DNA from: Edaphobacter aggregans DSM 19364
GTDB taxonomy: Bacteria > Acidobacteriota > Terriglobia > Terriglobales > Acidobacteriaceae
Direction of reading: 5' to 3'
Length of the DNA stretch: 64,000 nt
NCBI RefSeq assembly: GCF_000745965.1
Contig: NZ_JQKI01000014.1
Location: forward strand, 99,580 to 163,579
Shown: one piece after another, positions 47,513 through 57,372 of the stretch
Numbering within the stretch: the stretch's first letter is position 1
How the letters are laid out: every line of letters starts with the position of its first letter
The notes under the pieces: generated by a model
What the model saw: the letters and a program-made list of their open reading frames with translations, nothing else
Database searches by the model: none
What the model was told of the DNA's origin: nothing
Program-made: the position numbers and the translations under genes

Positions 47513-48232
47513 ATGCACCTCACCCCTCAAGACCGCCTCTTCGTCCTCACCGGCGCCGGAGTCTCCGCCGAGAGCGGACTCGCCACCTTCCGTGGTTCAG
47601 GTGGTCTCTGGAACGGCCACCGCGTCGAAGAGGTTGCCACTCCGGAGGCTTGGCAGGCCGACCCCTCCTTCGTCTGGCGCTTCTACTCCGCGCGCCGCCG
47701 AAACGCGCTCGCCGCCCAGCCCAACCCCGCCCACCTCGCCCTCGCCCGCATCGAACAACACCTGACCCAGAACGATCCCACCTGCTTCTACCTCTGCACC
47801 CAGAACGTCGACGACCTCCACGAGCGCGCCGGCTCCCGTCGCATCCACCACATGCACGGCTCGCTCTTTGAATCCCGCTGCGTCCGCTGCGACCAGCCCT
47901 TTCCCGACCGTGCTTTCTACGAAACCGCCACTCTCCCCACCTGTCGCGACTGCGGCTCGCTCATCCGCCCCCACATCGTCTGGTTCGGCGAGATCCCACT
48001 CGACATGGACGACATCTATGCCGAACTCGCCCGCGCCACCACCCTCCTCGTCGTCGGAACCTCAGGTTCCGTCTACCCCGCTGCCGGCCTCGTCGACATC
48101 GCCCGCAAGCATCACATCTGCACCATCTATGTCGGCCCCGAGGAGCCATCCAACGCCGCATCCTTCAACCAGATCATCCTCGGCACAGCCGCCCAAACCC
48201 TCCCCGCAATCTTCGACCTGCCCAGCCAATGA
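47513..48232 (+). CDS. cobB: NAD-dependent protein deacylase, sirtuin (CobB-like)
   Basis: It removes acyl groups from lysines using NAD. The 239-residue protein has TGAGVSAESGLATFRGSGGLW, TQNVDDLHERAG, the catalytic histidine in HHMHGS, and a zinc site of two C-x2-C pairs (CVRC, CRDC). It also has GEIP and VVGTSGSVYPAAGL. Tyr and Arg in FYSARRR keep the Y-x-x-R pattern linked to removal of succinyl or malonyl groups in class III sirtuins. The start at MHLTPQ removes a 59-residue upstream extension of low-quality sequence. Confidence 0.95.
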   Translation: MHLTPQDRLFVLTGAGVSAESGLATFRGSGGLWNGHRVEEVATPEAWQADPSFVWRFYSARRRNALAAQPNPAHLALARIEQHLTQNDPTCFYLCTQNVDDLHERAGSRRIHHMHGSLFESRCVRCDQPFPDRAFYETATLPTCRDCGSLIRPHIVWFGEIPLDMDDIYAELARATTLLVVGTSGSVYPAAGLVDIARKHHICTIYVGPEEPSNAASFNQIILGTAAQTLPAIFDLPSQ

Positions 48233-48296
48233 CCTGTTCATTGTTCGACCTGCAAGATTTTTTATCGCTTCCTCAATCTCCGCTGCACCCAAAATC

Positions 48297-48345
48297 TGTC
48301 ATCCTGACGAGCGACGCGAGCCGAAGGAGAAGTCCAGGGACCTCC
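48297..48345. repeat. Diverged TCATCCTGA-type intergenic repeat
   Basis: It begins GTCATCCTGACGAGCGACGC and runs to the ribosome-site region of the PAP2 gene. See the relative at 16091. Confidence 0.45.
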
Positions 48346-48370
48346 ATTAGCGACTGCCAAAACAGCCATT

Positions 48371-49198
48371 ATGCGAACCTCCGAATGGATTCAGATCGGC
48401 TTCGCCGCCATCCTCGCCCTCGCCGCCTGGATCGCCTCCCTGCCAGCACGCCGCCGCTGGACCATCACCGCTCTAGCCCTCATTGCCACCGCAACCGTAG
48501 CCTGCGCCATCAAAATCTCCACCCATCTCCCGCCGGCCGTCGCCGCCGTCTTCCGCGACTGGCTCACCGTCGCGCTCTTCCTCATCCCCTACTGGCAGAC
48601 CGGCCAGTTCTTCCTTCAGCCCAATCCCGCGATCGAGCGCCGTCTCCTCGCATTCGACCAGCGCCTGCTCCCCGGCATCGCCCGAACCTCCGGAACCAAT
48701 CGCACCCGCGTCGGCTTCATCCTCGAGATGGCCTACCTCTCCTGCTACCCGCTCGTCCCCCTAGGCCTCCTCGCCATCTACATCACCGGCCAGCGCTCCC
48801 ACGTCGCTGCATTCTGGTTCATCGTCCTCATCGCGACCTACCTCTGCTATGCCATCACACCCTTCGTCCCTGCACTCCCCCCACGCTCTCTCGTCAACGA
48901 CCCAGTCACGCCAGCAAATCCAACAAAATCAGCCAACAAGGGCCGTATCTTCAACCGTTGGATTCTCCGCCACGGAAGCATCCACGCCATCTCCTTCCCC
49001 AGCGCGCACGTAGCCTCCGCCTTCGCCATCGCATTCATTCTTCTTCGCTACTCGCTTCCCGCAGGCCTGCTGTTCCTGCTCCTTGCGATCGCCATCTCTC
49101 TCGGAGCCGTCATCGGCCGCTACCACTACGCGCTCGACGTCCTCTTCGGAGCCCTCGTCCCGCTCCTCGTCTTCTTCGCCAGCTACCGCTACCTCTGA
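48371..49198 (+). CDS. PAP2-family membrane phosphatase
   Basis: The 275-residue membrane protein has about seven hydrophobic segments. The PAP2 motifs are SFPSAHVAS with the catalytic histidine and [15 protein letters not shown]; the first motif (KX6RP) is not obvious. The layout is closer to inositol-phosphotransferase/Aur1-like members than to undecaprenyl pyrophosphatase BacA. It may dephosphorylate or transfer a lipid head group. Its end overlaps the convergent radical SAM gene by 10 bases. Confidence 0.88.
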   Translation: MRTSEWIQIGFAAILALAAWIASLPARRRWTITALALIATATVACAIKISTHLPPAVAAVFRDWLTVALFLIPYWQTGQFFLQPNPAIERRLLAFDQRLLPGIARTSGTNRTRVGFILEMAYLSCYPLVPLGLLAIYITGQRSHVAAFWFIVLIATYLCYAITPFVPALPPRSLVNDPVTPANPTKSANKGRIFNRWILRHGSIHAISFPSAHVASAFAIAFILLRYSLPAGLLFLLLAIAISLGAVIGRYHYALDVLFGALVPLLVFFASYRYL

Positions 49199-50355
49199 GT
49201 CCCGCCATCGCCGCGCCTCAGCCCAAGCACACGCATCGCCGCACGCCGCACCAGCCTCCGCGCCCCACTGGCCTCCCGGCCGTTCTCCGGAAGAAAGATT
49301 GAGGTCGCCAACCGCACACTGGGCGGAAGCGAAGGCGGTCCACCCGGCTGCTCCGGAGGAAACAGCCGGAACAGCGACTCCCGCGGCTGATTGCGAATCA
49401 TGTCGATCATCGCCACGCGATGAACACACGACACCGTACAAAAGGGCGCGCACTCCTTCTTCGTCGAGTACTCCCGATCGATGTCTTCCCGCGTGTACTG
49501 CTCCAGCGGAATCGCCGGATAGCCGCGCTGCTGCGAGCAGTAGTGCACCAGCCCGTCCTCGCAGATGTACAGGTATCGGCTTCCCGCGCCGCACTGCCAC
49601 TCGTTTGGCAGGCCCTGGATCAGATTCCGGTGAAATAGATTGTCGTAGGCAAATGCGAACAGCCCCGGCTTCCGCTCCGCCAGAATCTGGTCGTACACCG
49701 ACCGCTCCGCCGCCTTCAGCGGGTCCAGTTGCCCGCCATGGTCGTGGATCACCCCCACCGTCGTCTCGAATCCCAACTCCACCGCCCGCCGCGTAATCGT
49801 CAACGCGTCCTCGGGGTGCGTGATCCCTCCCCCCACCACCGAGTTAATGTTCACGTCGAAGTCCGCGTACTCCTTCAGCCACTCCAGCTTCTTATCCAGT
49901 ACCTTCAGGCTCTTCTTCGAGACCTCGTCCGGGTTCACGTTGTCGATCGAGATCTGCAGTTGCTCCAGCCCTGCGCGATTCAGCCGCGCGATCCTCTCCG
50001 GAGTCAGCAGGTATCCATTCGTGATGATCGTCGCAATCGCACCCTGCGCCCGTATCCCGCGAATGATCTCATCCAGCTCCGGATGCAGCAGAGGCTCGCC
50101 TCCGCTGATCGTGATGATCTGCGTCCCCAACCGCGCCAGCAGTTCGATTCGCCGCAGCATCTCCCCGGTCGCCACTGGCTCGGAGACCTTGTCGTACTCG
50201 TTGCAGTATGAGCACGACAGATTGCATCGCCGCATCGGAATGATGTGCGCCAGCACCGGATGATGCTTCGACTGGATCGCCCGCGCCACCATGCGCGCCT
50301 GCCGGAACCGTCGCTGGTAAAACCGGAGATTCTTCCCCGTGGGAGCAAGTCGCAT
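49189..50355 (-). CDS. Radical SAM protein with SPASM-like C-terminal cysteines
   Basis: The 388-residue protein has the C-x3-C-x2-C cluster in [23 protein letters not shown], and the usual TIM-barrel strands, so it cleaves S-adenosylmethionine with a [4Fe-4S] cluster. The C-terminal region carries further cysteines ([36 protein letters not shown]) that suggest auxiliary clusters. This layout occurs in peptide-modifying and in HpnH-like enzymes. No precursor peptide or hopanoid gene is adjacent, so the substrate is unknown. Confidence 0.88.
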   Translation of the reverse strand: MRLAPTGKNLRFYQRRFRQARMVARAIQSKHHPVLAHIIPMRRCNLSCSYCNEYDKVSEPVATGEMLRRIELLARLGTQIITISGGEPLLHPELDEIIRGIRAQGAIATIITNGYLLTPERIARLNRAGLEQLQISIDNVNPDEVSKKSLKVLDKKLEWLKEYADFDVNINSVVGGGITHPEDALTITRRAVELGFETTVGVIHDHGGQLDPLKAAERSVYDQILAERKPGLFAFAYDNLFHRNLIQGLPNEWQCGAGSRYLYICEDGLVHYCSQQRGYPAIPLEQYTREDIDREYSTKKECAPFCTVSCVHRVAMIDMIRNQPRESLFRLFPPEQPGGPPSLPPSVRLATSIFLPENGREASGARRLVRRAAMRVLGLRRGDGGTQR

Positions 50356-50473
50356 CGCGTCTCTCCGACGTCACCGCGACAGTCTACGCCCTCCGTGAAA
50401 TCTTCCGGATAGTGTCCCAATAAAACATCGGTCCCGGCTTCAGCGGCACCCGGCCCCAGGGGAGTCGCAGGAG

Positions 50474-50899
50474 TTAGTGCTTCTTACCAGTCACAGAGTG
50501 CTCCACCGGCTTGTACTTTGCTGCGAACTTGCTTTCGACCTTAGTGGGCTCGAGCTTCATTCCGAACTTCTGTCCCTCGACCCAGAGCCGATTCAGATAT
50601 TCAGTATCTCCATACTTATGGAACGTGACATCCGATTTAGCGTGGGGCTGAGACGATTGTGTGGGAATGAACGCGATCAACGCGGAGTGTGATCCGTTGG
50701 TGCTTTCGATCAGCAGGGTCTCGGCATCGATGTCGGCCTGAGTAACCTTGTAAGAGCCCGCTGGCATCTTTGCGTTACCGACGTAGAAGGGGAAGGATGT
50801 TGTGAAATCCAGTCCGTTCTCAATCTGTGCCAGCGCCGGGATGGTAGGCATGAGACACACAATTGCCAAGCCGAGAATGATTCTTCTGAGTTTCTTCAT
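50474..50899 (-). CDS. Small secreted protein of unknown function
   Basis: The 141-residue protein starts at an ATG 4 bases behind AAGGAGG. It has a signal peptide (to about PALAQ) and a single beta-rich domain with FPFYVGNAKMPAGSYKVTQ and VTFHKYGDTEYLNRLWVEGQ. Such proteins are frequent in Acidobacteriota (recollection). It is transcribed alone, and the 217 bases after its start hold no other gene I can support. Confidence 0.78.
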   Translation of the reverse strand: MKKLRRIILGLAIVCLMPTIPALAQIENGLDFTTSFPFYVGNAKMPAGSYKVTQADIDAETLLIESTNGSHSALIAFIPTQSSQPHAKSDVTFHKYGDTEYLNRLWVEGQKFGMKLEPTKVESKFAAKYKPVEHSVTGKKH

Positions 50900-51152
50900 G
50901 AGACCTCCTTGGCGCGTCGTTGAATCGACGCGCATAATATTTCAGAGGAATGTAGTTTGCCAATCCTGGAATCTCCCTGGAGGCTTTCTCGGGGAATTCC
51001 AAAGGCAGATTTTTCCGGAGCTTACCGCTCGTCCTTCCGCTCGTCGGAACGCTCGCAATAACAAGACCGTTAGCACACGTCGATATATCGACCCAGAAGA
51101 CTTTATTTAGACTCTTGCCCGTACCAGAGGACCCGCGGGGAAGCCGCGATGA

Positions 51153-51659
51153 CTAGCTTCGGCCGCACCCGGCCTTATACACCCGAGGCTTCTTCCACTC
51201 TTCGTCGGTGGCGAACAGGATGCAACTCCTGCCCGTCTCTGTGTCGAGTCGCCAGGTGATGTTGCCCTGCCGATAGACCTGGTACCGTCCCGTTCCCGCG
51301 AAGGCCATGCCGTTTGGTGGATTCGGGCTGATCGTGTCGCCGCCCGGAGCCGTCGCCGGGGCCGCCTGCTGCGACTGCGTCACCAGCGGTGCGGTTCCAT
51401 CCGTACCGGCGGAGGATGCGTGCGATCCGGCAGCAGGGTACACGATCGTCTCGCTCCCCTGCGGCTGGGCCGCACTCTCCGCCTGTACGGCGCCAGAGGA
51501 CGACCGGCTCGTCTCGCTCTTTGCCCGGTCGAGGGCTGAATCGTTGGAAAACACCTCTCCCGAAGTCCCGGCGCGCCGCTTGTCGTCCGAGTGATAGCCG
51601 ACATAAGCGAGCATGGCAACCACGGCCAGCAGTACGATTACGAGGACCCCTTTCCGCAT
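51153..51659 (-). CDS. Membrane-anchored protein of unknown function
   Basis: The 168-residue protein has an N-terminal membrane segment (KGVLVIVLLAVVAMLAYVGY), a long Ser/Ala/Thr-rich linker and a short C-terminal domain with GRYQVYRQGNITWRLDTETG and two cysteines at RSCILF and KAGCGRS that could pair. It probably faces the periplasm. The start could also be 18 bases earlier. I do not recognise it. Confidence 0.65.
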   Translation of the reverse strand: MRKGVLVIVLLAVVAMLAYVGYHSDDKRRAGTSGEVFSNDSALDRAKSETSRSSSGAVQAESAAQPQGSETIVYPAAGSHASSAGTDGTAPLVTQSQQAAPATAPGGDTISPNPPNGMAFAGTGRYQVYRQGNITWRLDTETGRSCILFATDEEWKKPRVYKAGCGRS

Positions 51660-51872
51660 ACTCCCTTTCTGGCCCATCCACTTTCCCGAGCGACGCTTTG
51701 CATTCGTGCTTCGCCTACATCATAAGCGTCGGCCCGGCAATGGTATAAATGAATCTATCCTGCTTTCGATACACCTCCATCATCGCTCCCAACCGGCAGC
51801 TCGGCCAAAGAATGTGTCCCTTTCATCGTTACTATCTCGTTACCATGGCCCGAACAGGAGTATCATCGAGAT

Positions 51873-52847
51873 GTGCCGAAATACACTATCGTCGTCCCAT
51901 TTCATAACGAAGAAGACAATGTCACCACACTCTACGACCGCCTGAAGGCCGTCATGGAGCAGGTCGGCGAAACCTTCGAGCTCGTCTTCGTCGACGATGG
52001 CTCGCGCGATCGCACCTACCGTCTGCTCGAAGAGATCGCCGCCGTCGACTCCCGCGTACTCGTCATCAAGCTCCGCCGCAACTTCGGCCAGACCTCCGCG
52101 CTCGCCGCAGGCTTCGACCACGCGCAAGGCGAGTTCATCCTCGCTATGGACGGCGACCTCCAGCACTCGCCCAACGAGATCCCCAACTTCCTCGCCAAGC
52201 TCGAGGAGGGCTACGACGTTGTCAGTGGATGGCGCGCCCAGCGCGGCGACAACTTCATCATGCGCCGCATCCCCTCGCGTGCAGCCAACTGGCTCATGGC
52301 CACGCTCAGCGGAGTCGACATCCACGACTTCGGAACCACCTTCAAGGCCTACCGCCGCGAGGTCATCCAGAACATACCGCTCTACGGTGAGATGCACCGC
52401 TTCATCCCGGCCCTCGCATCCTGGTACGGCGCCAGCATCTGCGAGATTCCCATATCCAACCCGAGCCGCCAGTTCGGAAAGAGCCACTATGGCATCTCGC
52501 GAACCTTCCGGGTCTTCTTTGACCTGCTCACTATTCGCTTCCTGCTGAAGTACATGACCCGCCCCCTGCACTTCTTCGGTACCATCGGCGCCGTCAGCGC
52601 CTTTACTGGCTCCGGACTCGCGGCATGGCTGCTCATCCTCAAGCTCCTCACCGGGCAGCACGTCATGGACCAGCATGGCCCACTCTTCGTCGTCGCCGGA
52701 GTCCTCATCCTGGCCGGCGTCCAGATGATCGGCATCGGGCTGCTCGGCGAGCTGCAGGTCCGGCACTTCCATACTGCCTCGCATCGTGCTCCCTACGCCG
52801 TCGATCGCATCCTTCGGCTTCGCTCCGAGGAAAGCCTTCTTCAGTAG
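51873..52847 (+). CDS. Glycosyltransferase family 2, polyprenyl-phosphate type
   Basis: The 324-residue protein has a GT-A domain (VPFHNEEDNVTTLYDRL, VDDGSRDRT, MDGDLQHSP, GWRAQRGDNFIMR) and two C-terminal membrane segments (FGTIGAVSAFTGSGLAAWLL and LFVVAGVLILAGVQMIGIG). This is the layout of enzymes that put a sugar on a polyprenyl phosphate (ArnC/DPM-like). It begins with GTG. No neighbouring sugar-transfer genes are present, so the sugar is unknown. Confidence 0.92.
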   Translation: MPKYTIVVPFHNEEDNVTTLYDRLKAVMEQVGETFELVFVDDGSRDRTYRLLEEIAAVDSRVLVIKLRRNFGQTSALAAGFDHAQGEFILAMDGDLQHSPNEIPNFLAKLEEGYDVVSGWRAQRGDNFIMRRIPSRAANWLMATLSGVDIHDFGTTFKAYRREVIQNIPLYGEMHRFIPALASWYGASICEIPISNPSRQFGKSHYGISRTFRVFFDLLTIRFLLKYMTRPLHFFGTIGAVSAFTGSGLAAWLLILKLLTGQHVMDQHGPLFVVAGVLILAGVQMIGIGLLGELQVRHFHTASHRAPYAVDRILRLRSEESLLQ

Positions 52848-53030
52848 ACCTCACTGCGCGTCGCAGACGCCACAAACCTCTCGCGCCGCGCCTGCTCTCT
52901 TCGCTCGAAAATAATCTCCCACAACCGCTTCCAACTTCGGGTAGAGTGTTGCCACCTTCAAGACGGCGTAAGCCGTGTGTCGTTACGGGCCAGCCGGTGT
53001 CCAATCACCTTGGGGAAACGGGAGTACCTT

Positions 53031-53363
53031 ATGTCTGCGCATTATGAATTGAAGTCAGCACCATACAATCAGTTCATCTTCAACCTTAAGGCAGCTAACG
53101 GCGAGACCATCCTGACCAGCGAAACCTACAAATCCAAATTTGCCGCGCTCAACGGCATCGAGTCCGTCAAAAAGAACTCTCCTCACGACGAACAGTTCGA
53201 ACGCAAGACGTCCACCTCCTCCCAGCCCTACTTCATACTCAAGGCGAAGAACTACGAGATCATCGGCCGCAGCGAGACCTACACCTCCGCCGGAGCCATG
53301 GAGAAGGGAATCGAGTCGGTTAAGAAGAACGGTCCCATCGCCACCACGAACGACATCAGCTAG
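53031..53363 (+). CDS. YegP family protein, two DUF1508 repeats
   Basis: The 110-residue protein is two copies of the roughly 50-residue DUF1508 unit: YNQFIFNLKAANGETILTSE with AALNGIESVKKN, then PYFILKAKNYEIIGRSETYT with MEKGIESVKKN. The start lies 6 bases behind GGAG. Function is unknown; the fold is compact alpha-beta and the protein is probably cytoplasmic. Confidence 0.92.
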   Translation: MSAHYELKSAPYNQFIFNLKAANGETILTSETYKSKFAALNGIESVKKNSPHDEQFERKTSTSSQPYFILKAKNYEIIGRSETYTSAGAMEKGIESVKKNGPIATTNDIS

Positions 53364-53485
53364 CCGTATCGAAATCCCCACCTGACGCCAAGCCACCCGC
53401 GCGCAGCAGGGACGCTACACCTGTGCCTCGCACCGTTCCTGCTATCCTTCTGAGACGAAACGACCAACCGAGGCATCCAACACCC

Positions 53486-54457
53486 ATGCAGGCGATCCAG
53501 ATCCTCCAGCCAGGCGGCCCCGAAGCCCTCACTCTCCGCGACCTCCCAACCCCAACACCCGGCCCCAATCAGGCCCTCGTCCGCATCGAAGCCTCCGGCA
53601 TCAACTTCATCGACGTCTACCAGCGCGAGGGCCGTTACCCCACGCCCTTGCCCTTCACCCTCGGCCAGGAGGCCGCCGGCACCATCGTCGCCCTCGGCGA
53701 CGACACCGCCTCCAGCGACCTCAAGGTCGGCGATCGCGTCGCGTGGACCAGCTTTCCCGGAACCTACGCCCAGCTCGCCGTCGCTCCCGTCGCCCTTCTC
53801 ATCCGCGTTCCTGATCACGTCACCTCGCAGCAGGCCGCCGCCGCCATGCTGCAGGGCATGACCGCGCACTACCTCGTTCACTCCAGCTACGCCATCCAGC
53901 CCGGCGACCAGGTCCTCGTCCACGCCGGCGCCGGCGGCGTCGGCCTCCTCCTTATCCAGATGGCGAAGTCCCTCGGCGCCCGCGTCTTCACCACCGTCTC
54001 CAACGACGAGAAGGCCGCCCTCGCCCGCTCCGCCGGAGCCGACGAGGTCATCCTTTACACCCACGAAGACTTCGCCGCCCGCATCAAGCAGCTCGTCCCC
54101 TCCGGCCTCAACGCCGTCTACGACTCCGTCGGCAAGACCACCTTCGAGAAGTCCCTCGAGGTCCTCCGCCGCCGCGGCATCGTCGTCCTCTTCGGAGGCT
54201 CCTCCGGCGCCGTCCCTCCCTTCGACCTCATCCGCCTCTCCCAGCTCGGCTCCCTCTACGTCACCCGCCCCAAGCTCCAGGACCACACCGCCACACGCGC
54301 CGAGCTCGAGCTCCGCGCCTCCGCCGTCCTCAACGCCGTCGCCGACGGCTCCCTCAAGCTCCGCATCGAGCACATCTACCCCCTCATCGACGCCGCACAC
54401 GCGCACCGCGACCTCGAAGGCCGCAAGACCACCGGCAAGCTCCTCCTCATCCCCTAA
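53486..54457 (+). CDS. NADPH:quinone oxidoreductase, zeta-crystallin-like
   Basis: The 323-residue protein is a zinc-free medium-chain dehydrogenase. It has GINFIDVYQREGRYP, LGQEAAGTIVALGD, the nucleotide motif VHAGAGGVGLLLIQMAKSLG, and GKTTFEKSLEVLRRRGIVVLFGGSSG. It lacks the zinc-site cysteines, as expected for QorA-like enzymes that reduce quinones with NADPH. The ATG at 53486 begins at the conserved core; an earlier frame start adds 21 residues. It precedes the riboswitch-controlled receptor, on the same strand but separate. Confidence 0.93.
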   Translation: MQAIQILQPGGPEALTLRDLPTPTPGPNQALVRIEASGINFIDVYQREGRYPTPLPFTLGQEAAGTIVALGDDTASSDLKVGDRVAWTSFPGTYAQLAVAPVALLIRVPDHVTSQQAAAAMLQGMTAHYLVHSSYAIQPGDQVLVHAGAGGVGLLLIQMAKSLGARVFTTVSNDEKAALARSAGADEVILYTHEDFAARIKQLVPSGLNAVYDSVGKTTFEKSLEVLRRRGIVVLFGGSSGAVPPFDLIRLSQLGSLYVTRPKLQDHTATRAELELRASAVLNAVADGSLKLRIEHIYPLIDAAHAHRDLEGRKTTGKLLLIP

Positions 54458-54584
54458 CGCCATCCGCAGTACACCTCCGACCCCGCGCACACGAGCCGTT
54501 CCTTTGACTTCGCCTCCTCCATGCCGCACACTTAAATCTCGCCCCAAACCTGCGGACGCCTAGCTTCCCCCTCGAAGCGCAAAG

Positions 54585-54780
54585 CCCGTACAACCTCAGC
54601 TGTTCCACAACGAAATGCTCGGGAAGCGCGGTGAGACTCCGCCACTGCCCCGCAACTGTGATTCGCGCACATCGCCCCAGGCGACGTGAATGCCCGCAAG
54701 GCCGTTCCCACTGACACCATCGGGAAGGGAAGAGCCGCCGACACGCAGGCATGCATCGCGACAGTCAGGAGACCGGTTTC
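54585..54780 (+). promoter_or_regulatory. Cobalamin riboswitch
   Basis: The conserved blocks of the adenosylcobalamin/cobalamin aptamer are present in order: GGGAAGC, GGTGAGACTCC (54630-54640), CACTGCCCCGCAACTGTGA, CCCACTG, GGGAAGG and the B12 box AGTCAGGAGACCGG (54763-54776). It directly precedes the TonB receptor, so cobalamin should repress that gene. No other riboswitch was seen. Confidence 0.93.
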
Positions 54781-54798
54781 GTTGTCGCACATCAGCCA

Positions 54799-54822
54799 CG
54801 TTCCCGAGGGGGGAACGAGGAG
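54799..54822 (+). promoter_or_regulatory. Hairpin abutting the ribosome site, possible riboswitch expression platform
   Basis: CGTTCCC (54799-54805) pairs perfectly with GGGAACG (54811-54817) over a 5-base loop and ends directly at AGGAG (54818-54822), the ribosome site of the receptor gene. Confidence 0.55.
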
Positions 54823-54831
54823 TTCAACTAC

Positions 54832-57285
54832 ATGCACGCATTCGCGCGCCGCACTGCGGTCTCGCCAGTCTTTCGTCTTCTCTCAGCCGTCGCTCTCACG
54901 CTCGCCTGCTTACAGGCCAACGCCGTCATCGTTCGCGGAACCGTCACCGATCCGCTCGGCGCAACCGTCCCCGGCGCCCGAGTCACTCTCCTTCAGGGCA
55001 AGTCCAACGCCGGCACCGCCATCGCTGGCCCCGACGGCTCCTTCGAGATCCGCAGCACCGCCTCCGGTCGCTTCACCCTCCTCACCTCCGCCGCCACCTT
55101 CGCCCCCAACTTCGGCCAGAACTTCTACGGCGGACGCACCGACCTCGTCACCCGCAACGTCACCCTCGAGATCGCCTCCGTCGTCACTCAGGTCACCGTC
55201 ACCGCCACCGGAATCCCCACGCCCCTCCAGCAGGCAAGCTCTGCCATCACGCTGATCCCCTTCAGCGCCCTTCAGGAACGCGTCGGCGTTATGGACGACC
55301 TCCGGCAGTCCCCCGGCGTCAACGCCGTTCAACAAGGTCAGTACGGCGGCGTCGGTTCCATCTTTGTCCGCGGCGGAAACTCCGATGCCAACAAGGTCAT
55401 GATCGACGGCGTCACCTCCGAAGACGTCGGCGGCCGCTTCGACTTCGGAACCGTCTCCTCCACTGCGCTCGATGGCTTCGAGCTCTACCGCGGCCCCAAC
55501 TCCGTCCTCTACGGCTCCGACGCTGTAGCCTCCGTCGTCAACTTCACCACCCCGCGCGGAGCATCCCTCCGCCCCGTCCTCAACTACTCTGGCGATGCCG
55601 GCAACTTCCACACGTATCGCAACGAAGTCACACTTGGCGGAACCCGCAACCGCCTCGACTACTACGGAGCCTTCTCCCGCTTCGACTCCTCAAACGCGCT
55701 CCCCATGGACCGCTACCACTCCGCCACCAGCGCAGCCAATCTCGGCTACAACATCACCGGGAACACTTCGCTGCGCTTCACCATCCGCAACGCCGTTTCT
55801 GCATCAGGCGTTCCCAACGCGCACGACTTCTTCGGAATCTCCGCCGCCGCCAAGCAGGCCGACCAGAACCTCTACTCCGGCGCGACGCTCGAAAATCGTC
55901 ACAATAAGTGGCACAATCTCGTCCGCTACGGCATCGCCCGCAAGCGTGAGCAGTTCACTCAGTTCTATCCCGTCGGCGAGAAGATTCCCGTCTTCGGCTT
56001 CGATGAGTACTTCGGCTCAACCGTCACTATCCGCGGAGCCAACGGCTACTCCGCCACCGGCCGCGGCGCCATCAACTACGGCGGAACTTACCCGCAGGGC
56101 AACGACCAGTCCTCGCTCCGTGACGAGCTCTACTTCCAGTCTGACTACACCTTCTCGCCCCACATCATCGCCCTCTTCGGCTTCCGCTACGAGGACGAAC
56201 GCGGCTCCTACAACAATCCCGCCTTCTTCCAGTTCGAGAAGATCAAGCGCACCAACTACCAGTACACCCTCCAGTTCCAGGGCGACTTCTTCAACCGCGT
56301 CTTCTACTCCGTCGGCGGCGCCATCGAGCGCAACGACCTCTACGGAACCGCAGGCACGCCGCGCTTCGGCCTCGCCTGGGTCCCGGTCCGCCCCGGCAAC
56401 CAGCTCTTCCACGGAACCAAACTCCGCGCCAACGCCGCCACCGGCGTGCAGGAGCCGTCGCTCCTCTCCGAGTTCAACTCCCTCTACAAGCAGCTCTCCG
56501 ACGCAGGCCGGCCCGATCTCATCGCCTCTTACAACGTCCAGCCCCTCCGGGCCCTGCGCTCCCGCACCTTCGACGTAGGCGTCGATCAGAACATCCTCAA
56601 CCAGAAGCTCATCCTCAAGGCCGGCTACTTCCACAACCAGTTCTCCCATCAACTCGACTTCGTCGACTCCGGAACCCTCCTCCACGTCTTCGGCATCGAC
56701 ACCTCGACCGCCTTCATCTACGGCGCGCTCCTGAACACCCTCGCCTATCGCGCCCAGGGCTTCGAGGGCGAACTGCAATACGCCCCCACCTCCCGCATCC
56801 TCGTCCGCGGCGGCTACACCTACCTCGCCTCGCTGGTCGAGCAGTCCTTCTCCACCGACGCCATCGCCAACGGAACCGCCGCCCAGAACCCCAACCTCCC
56901 CGGCATCCCCATCGGCGCCTCCAGCCCCCTCGTCGGCCAGCGACCCTTCCGCCGCCCGCCCCAGACCGGCTTCTTCTCCGCGCTCTACGAGGGCAGAAAG
57001 TGGTCTGCCACGCTCAAGGGAGCCTTCTCCAGCCGCGCCGACGACTCCACCTTCCTCTCCTACTCCGACATCAACGGCGACAACACCCTGTTGCTCCCCA
57101 ACCGCAACCTCGACTTCGGCTATGCCAAGCTAGACGCCTACGGAACCTACGCCGCCACCCACCACGTCACCGTCTTCGCCGAACTGGGCAATCTCCTGAG
57201 CCAACAGCACATCGGCCCCATCGGCTACCCGGGCCTGCCCTTCACCTTCCGCACTGGCCTGAAAGTCCGCGTAGGAGGAGATTAA
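54832..57285 (+). CDS. TonB-dependent receptor, probable vitamin B12 uptake (BtuB-like)
   Basis: The 817-residue outer-membrane protein has a signal peptide (to about ANAVIV), then an N-terminal carboxypeptidase-regulatory-like beta domain (VIVRGTVTDPLGATVPGARV, about 30-110) as in Oar/SusC-like receptors. A plug domain follows (LRQSPGVNAVQQGQYGGVGS) and then the barrel, ending in a short beta-strand. The cobalamin riboswitch upstream indicates a corrinoid ligand. It is shorter than Oar proteins and longer than BtuB, so the extra beta domain is a notable difference from enterobacterial BtuB. No btuCDF genes are in the window. Confidence 0.9.
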   Translation: MHAFARRTAVSPVFRLLSAVALTLACLQANAVIVRGTVTDPLGATVPGARVTLLQGKSNAGTAIAGPDGSFEIRSTASGRFTLLTSAATFAPNFGQNFYGGRTDLVTRNVTLEIASVVTQVTVTATGIPTPLQQASSAITLIPFSALQERVGVMDDLRQSPGVNAVQQGQYGGVGSIFVRGGNSDANKVMIDGVTSEDVGGRFDFGTVSSTALDGFELYRGPNSVLYGSDAVASVVNFTTPRGASLRPVLNYSGDAGNFHTYRNEVTLGGTRNRLDYYGAFSRFDSSNALPMDRYHSATSAANLGYNITGNTSLRFTIRNAVSASGVPNAHDFFGISAAAKQADQNLYSGATLENRHNKWHNLVRYGIARKREQFTQFYPVGEKIPVFGFDEYFGSTVTIRGANGYSATGRGAINYGGTYPQGNDQSSLRDELYFQSDYTFSPHIIALFGFRYEDERGSYNNPAFFQFEKIKRTNYQYTLQFQGDFFNRVFYSVGGAIERNDLYGTAGTPRFGLAWVPVRPGNQLFHGTKLRANAATGVQEPSLLSEFNSLYKQLSDAGRPDLIASYNVQPLRALRSRTFDVGVDQNILNQKLILKAGYFHNQFSHQLDFVDSGTLLHVFGIDTSTAFIYGALLNTLAYRAQGFEGELQYAPTSRILVRGGYTYLASLVEQSFSTDAIANGTAAQNPNLPGIPIGASSPLVGQRPFRRPPQTGFFSALYEGRKWSATLKGAFSSRADDSTFLSYSDINGDNTLLLPNRNLDFGYAKLDAYGTYAATHHVTVFAELGNLLSQQHIGPIGYPGLPFTFRTGLKVRVGGD

Positions 57286-57305
57286 GGCGAGCTGATACTT
57301 ACAAC

Positions 57306-57372
57306 GTCATTCTGAGAGAGACCCGCCCCCAGTCTTATCGGGGGTGGGTCGAACGAAGGACCCCCGCATTTC
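57306..57372. repeat. TCATTCTGAG-type repeat with internal inverted repeat
   Basis: GACCCGCCCC and GGGGGTGGGTC form a near-perfect hairpin within a diverged relative of the repeat at 16091; GAACGAAGGACCCCCGC ends it. Confidence 0.5.
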
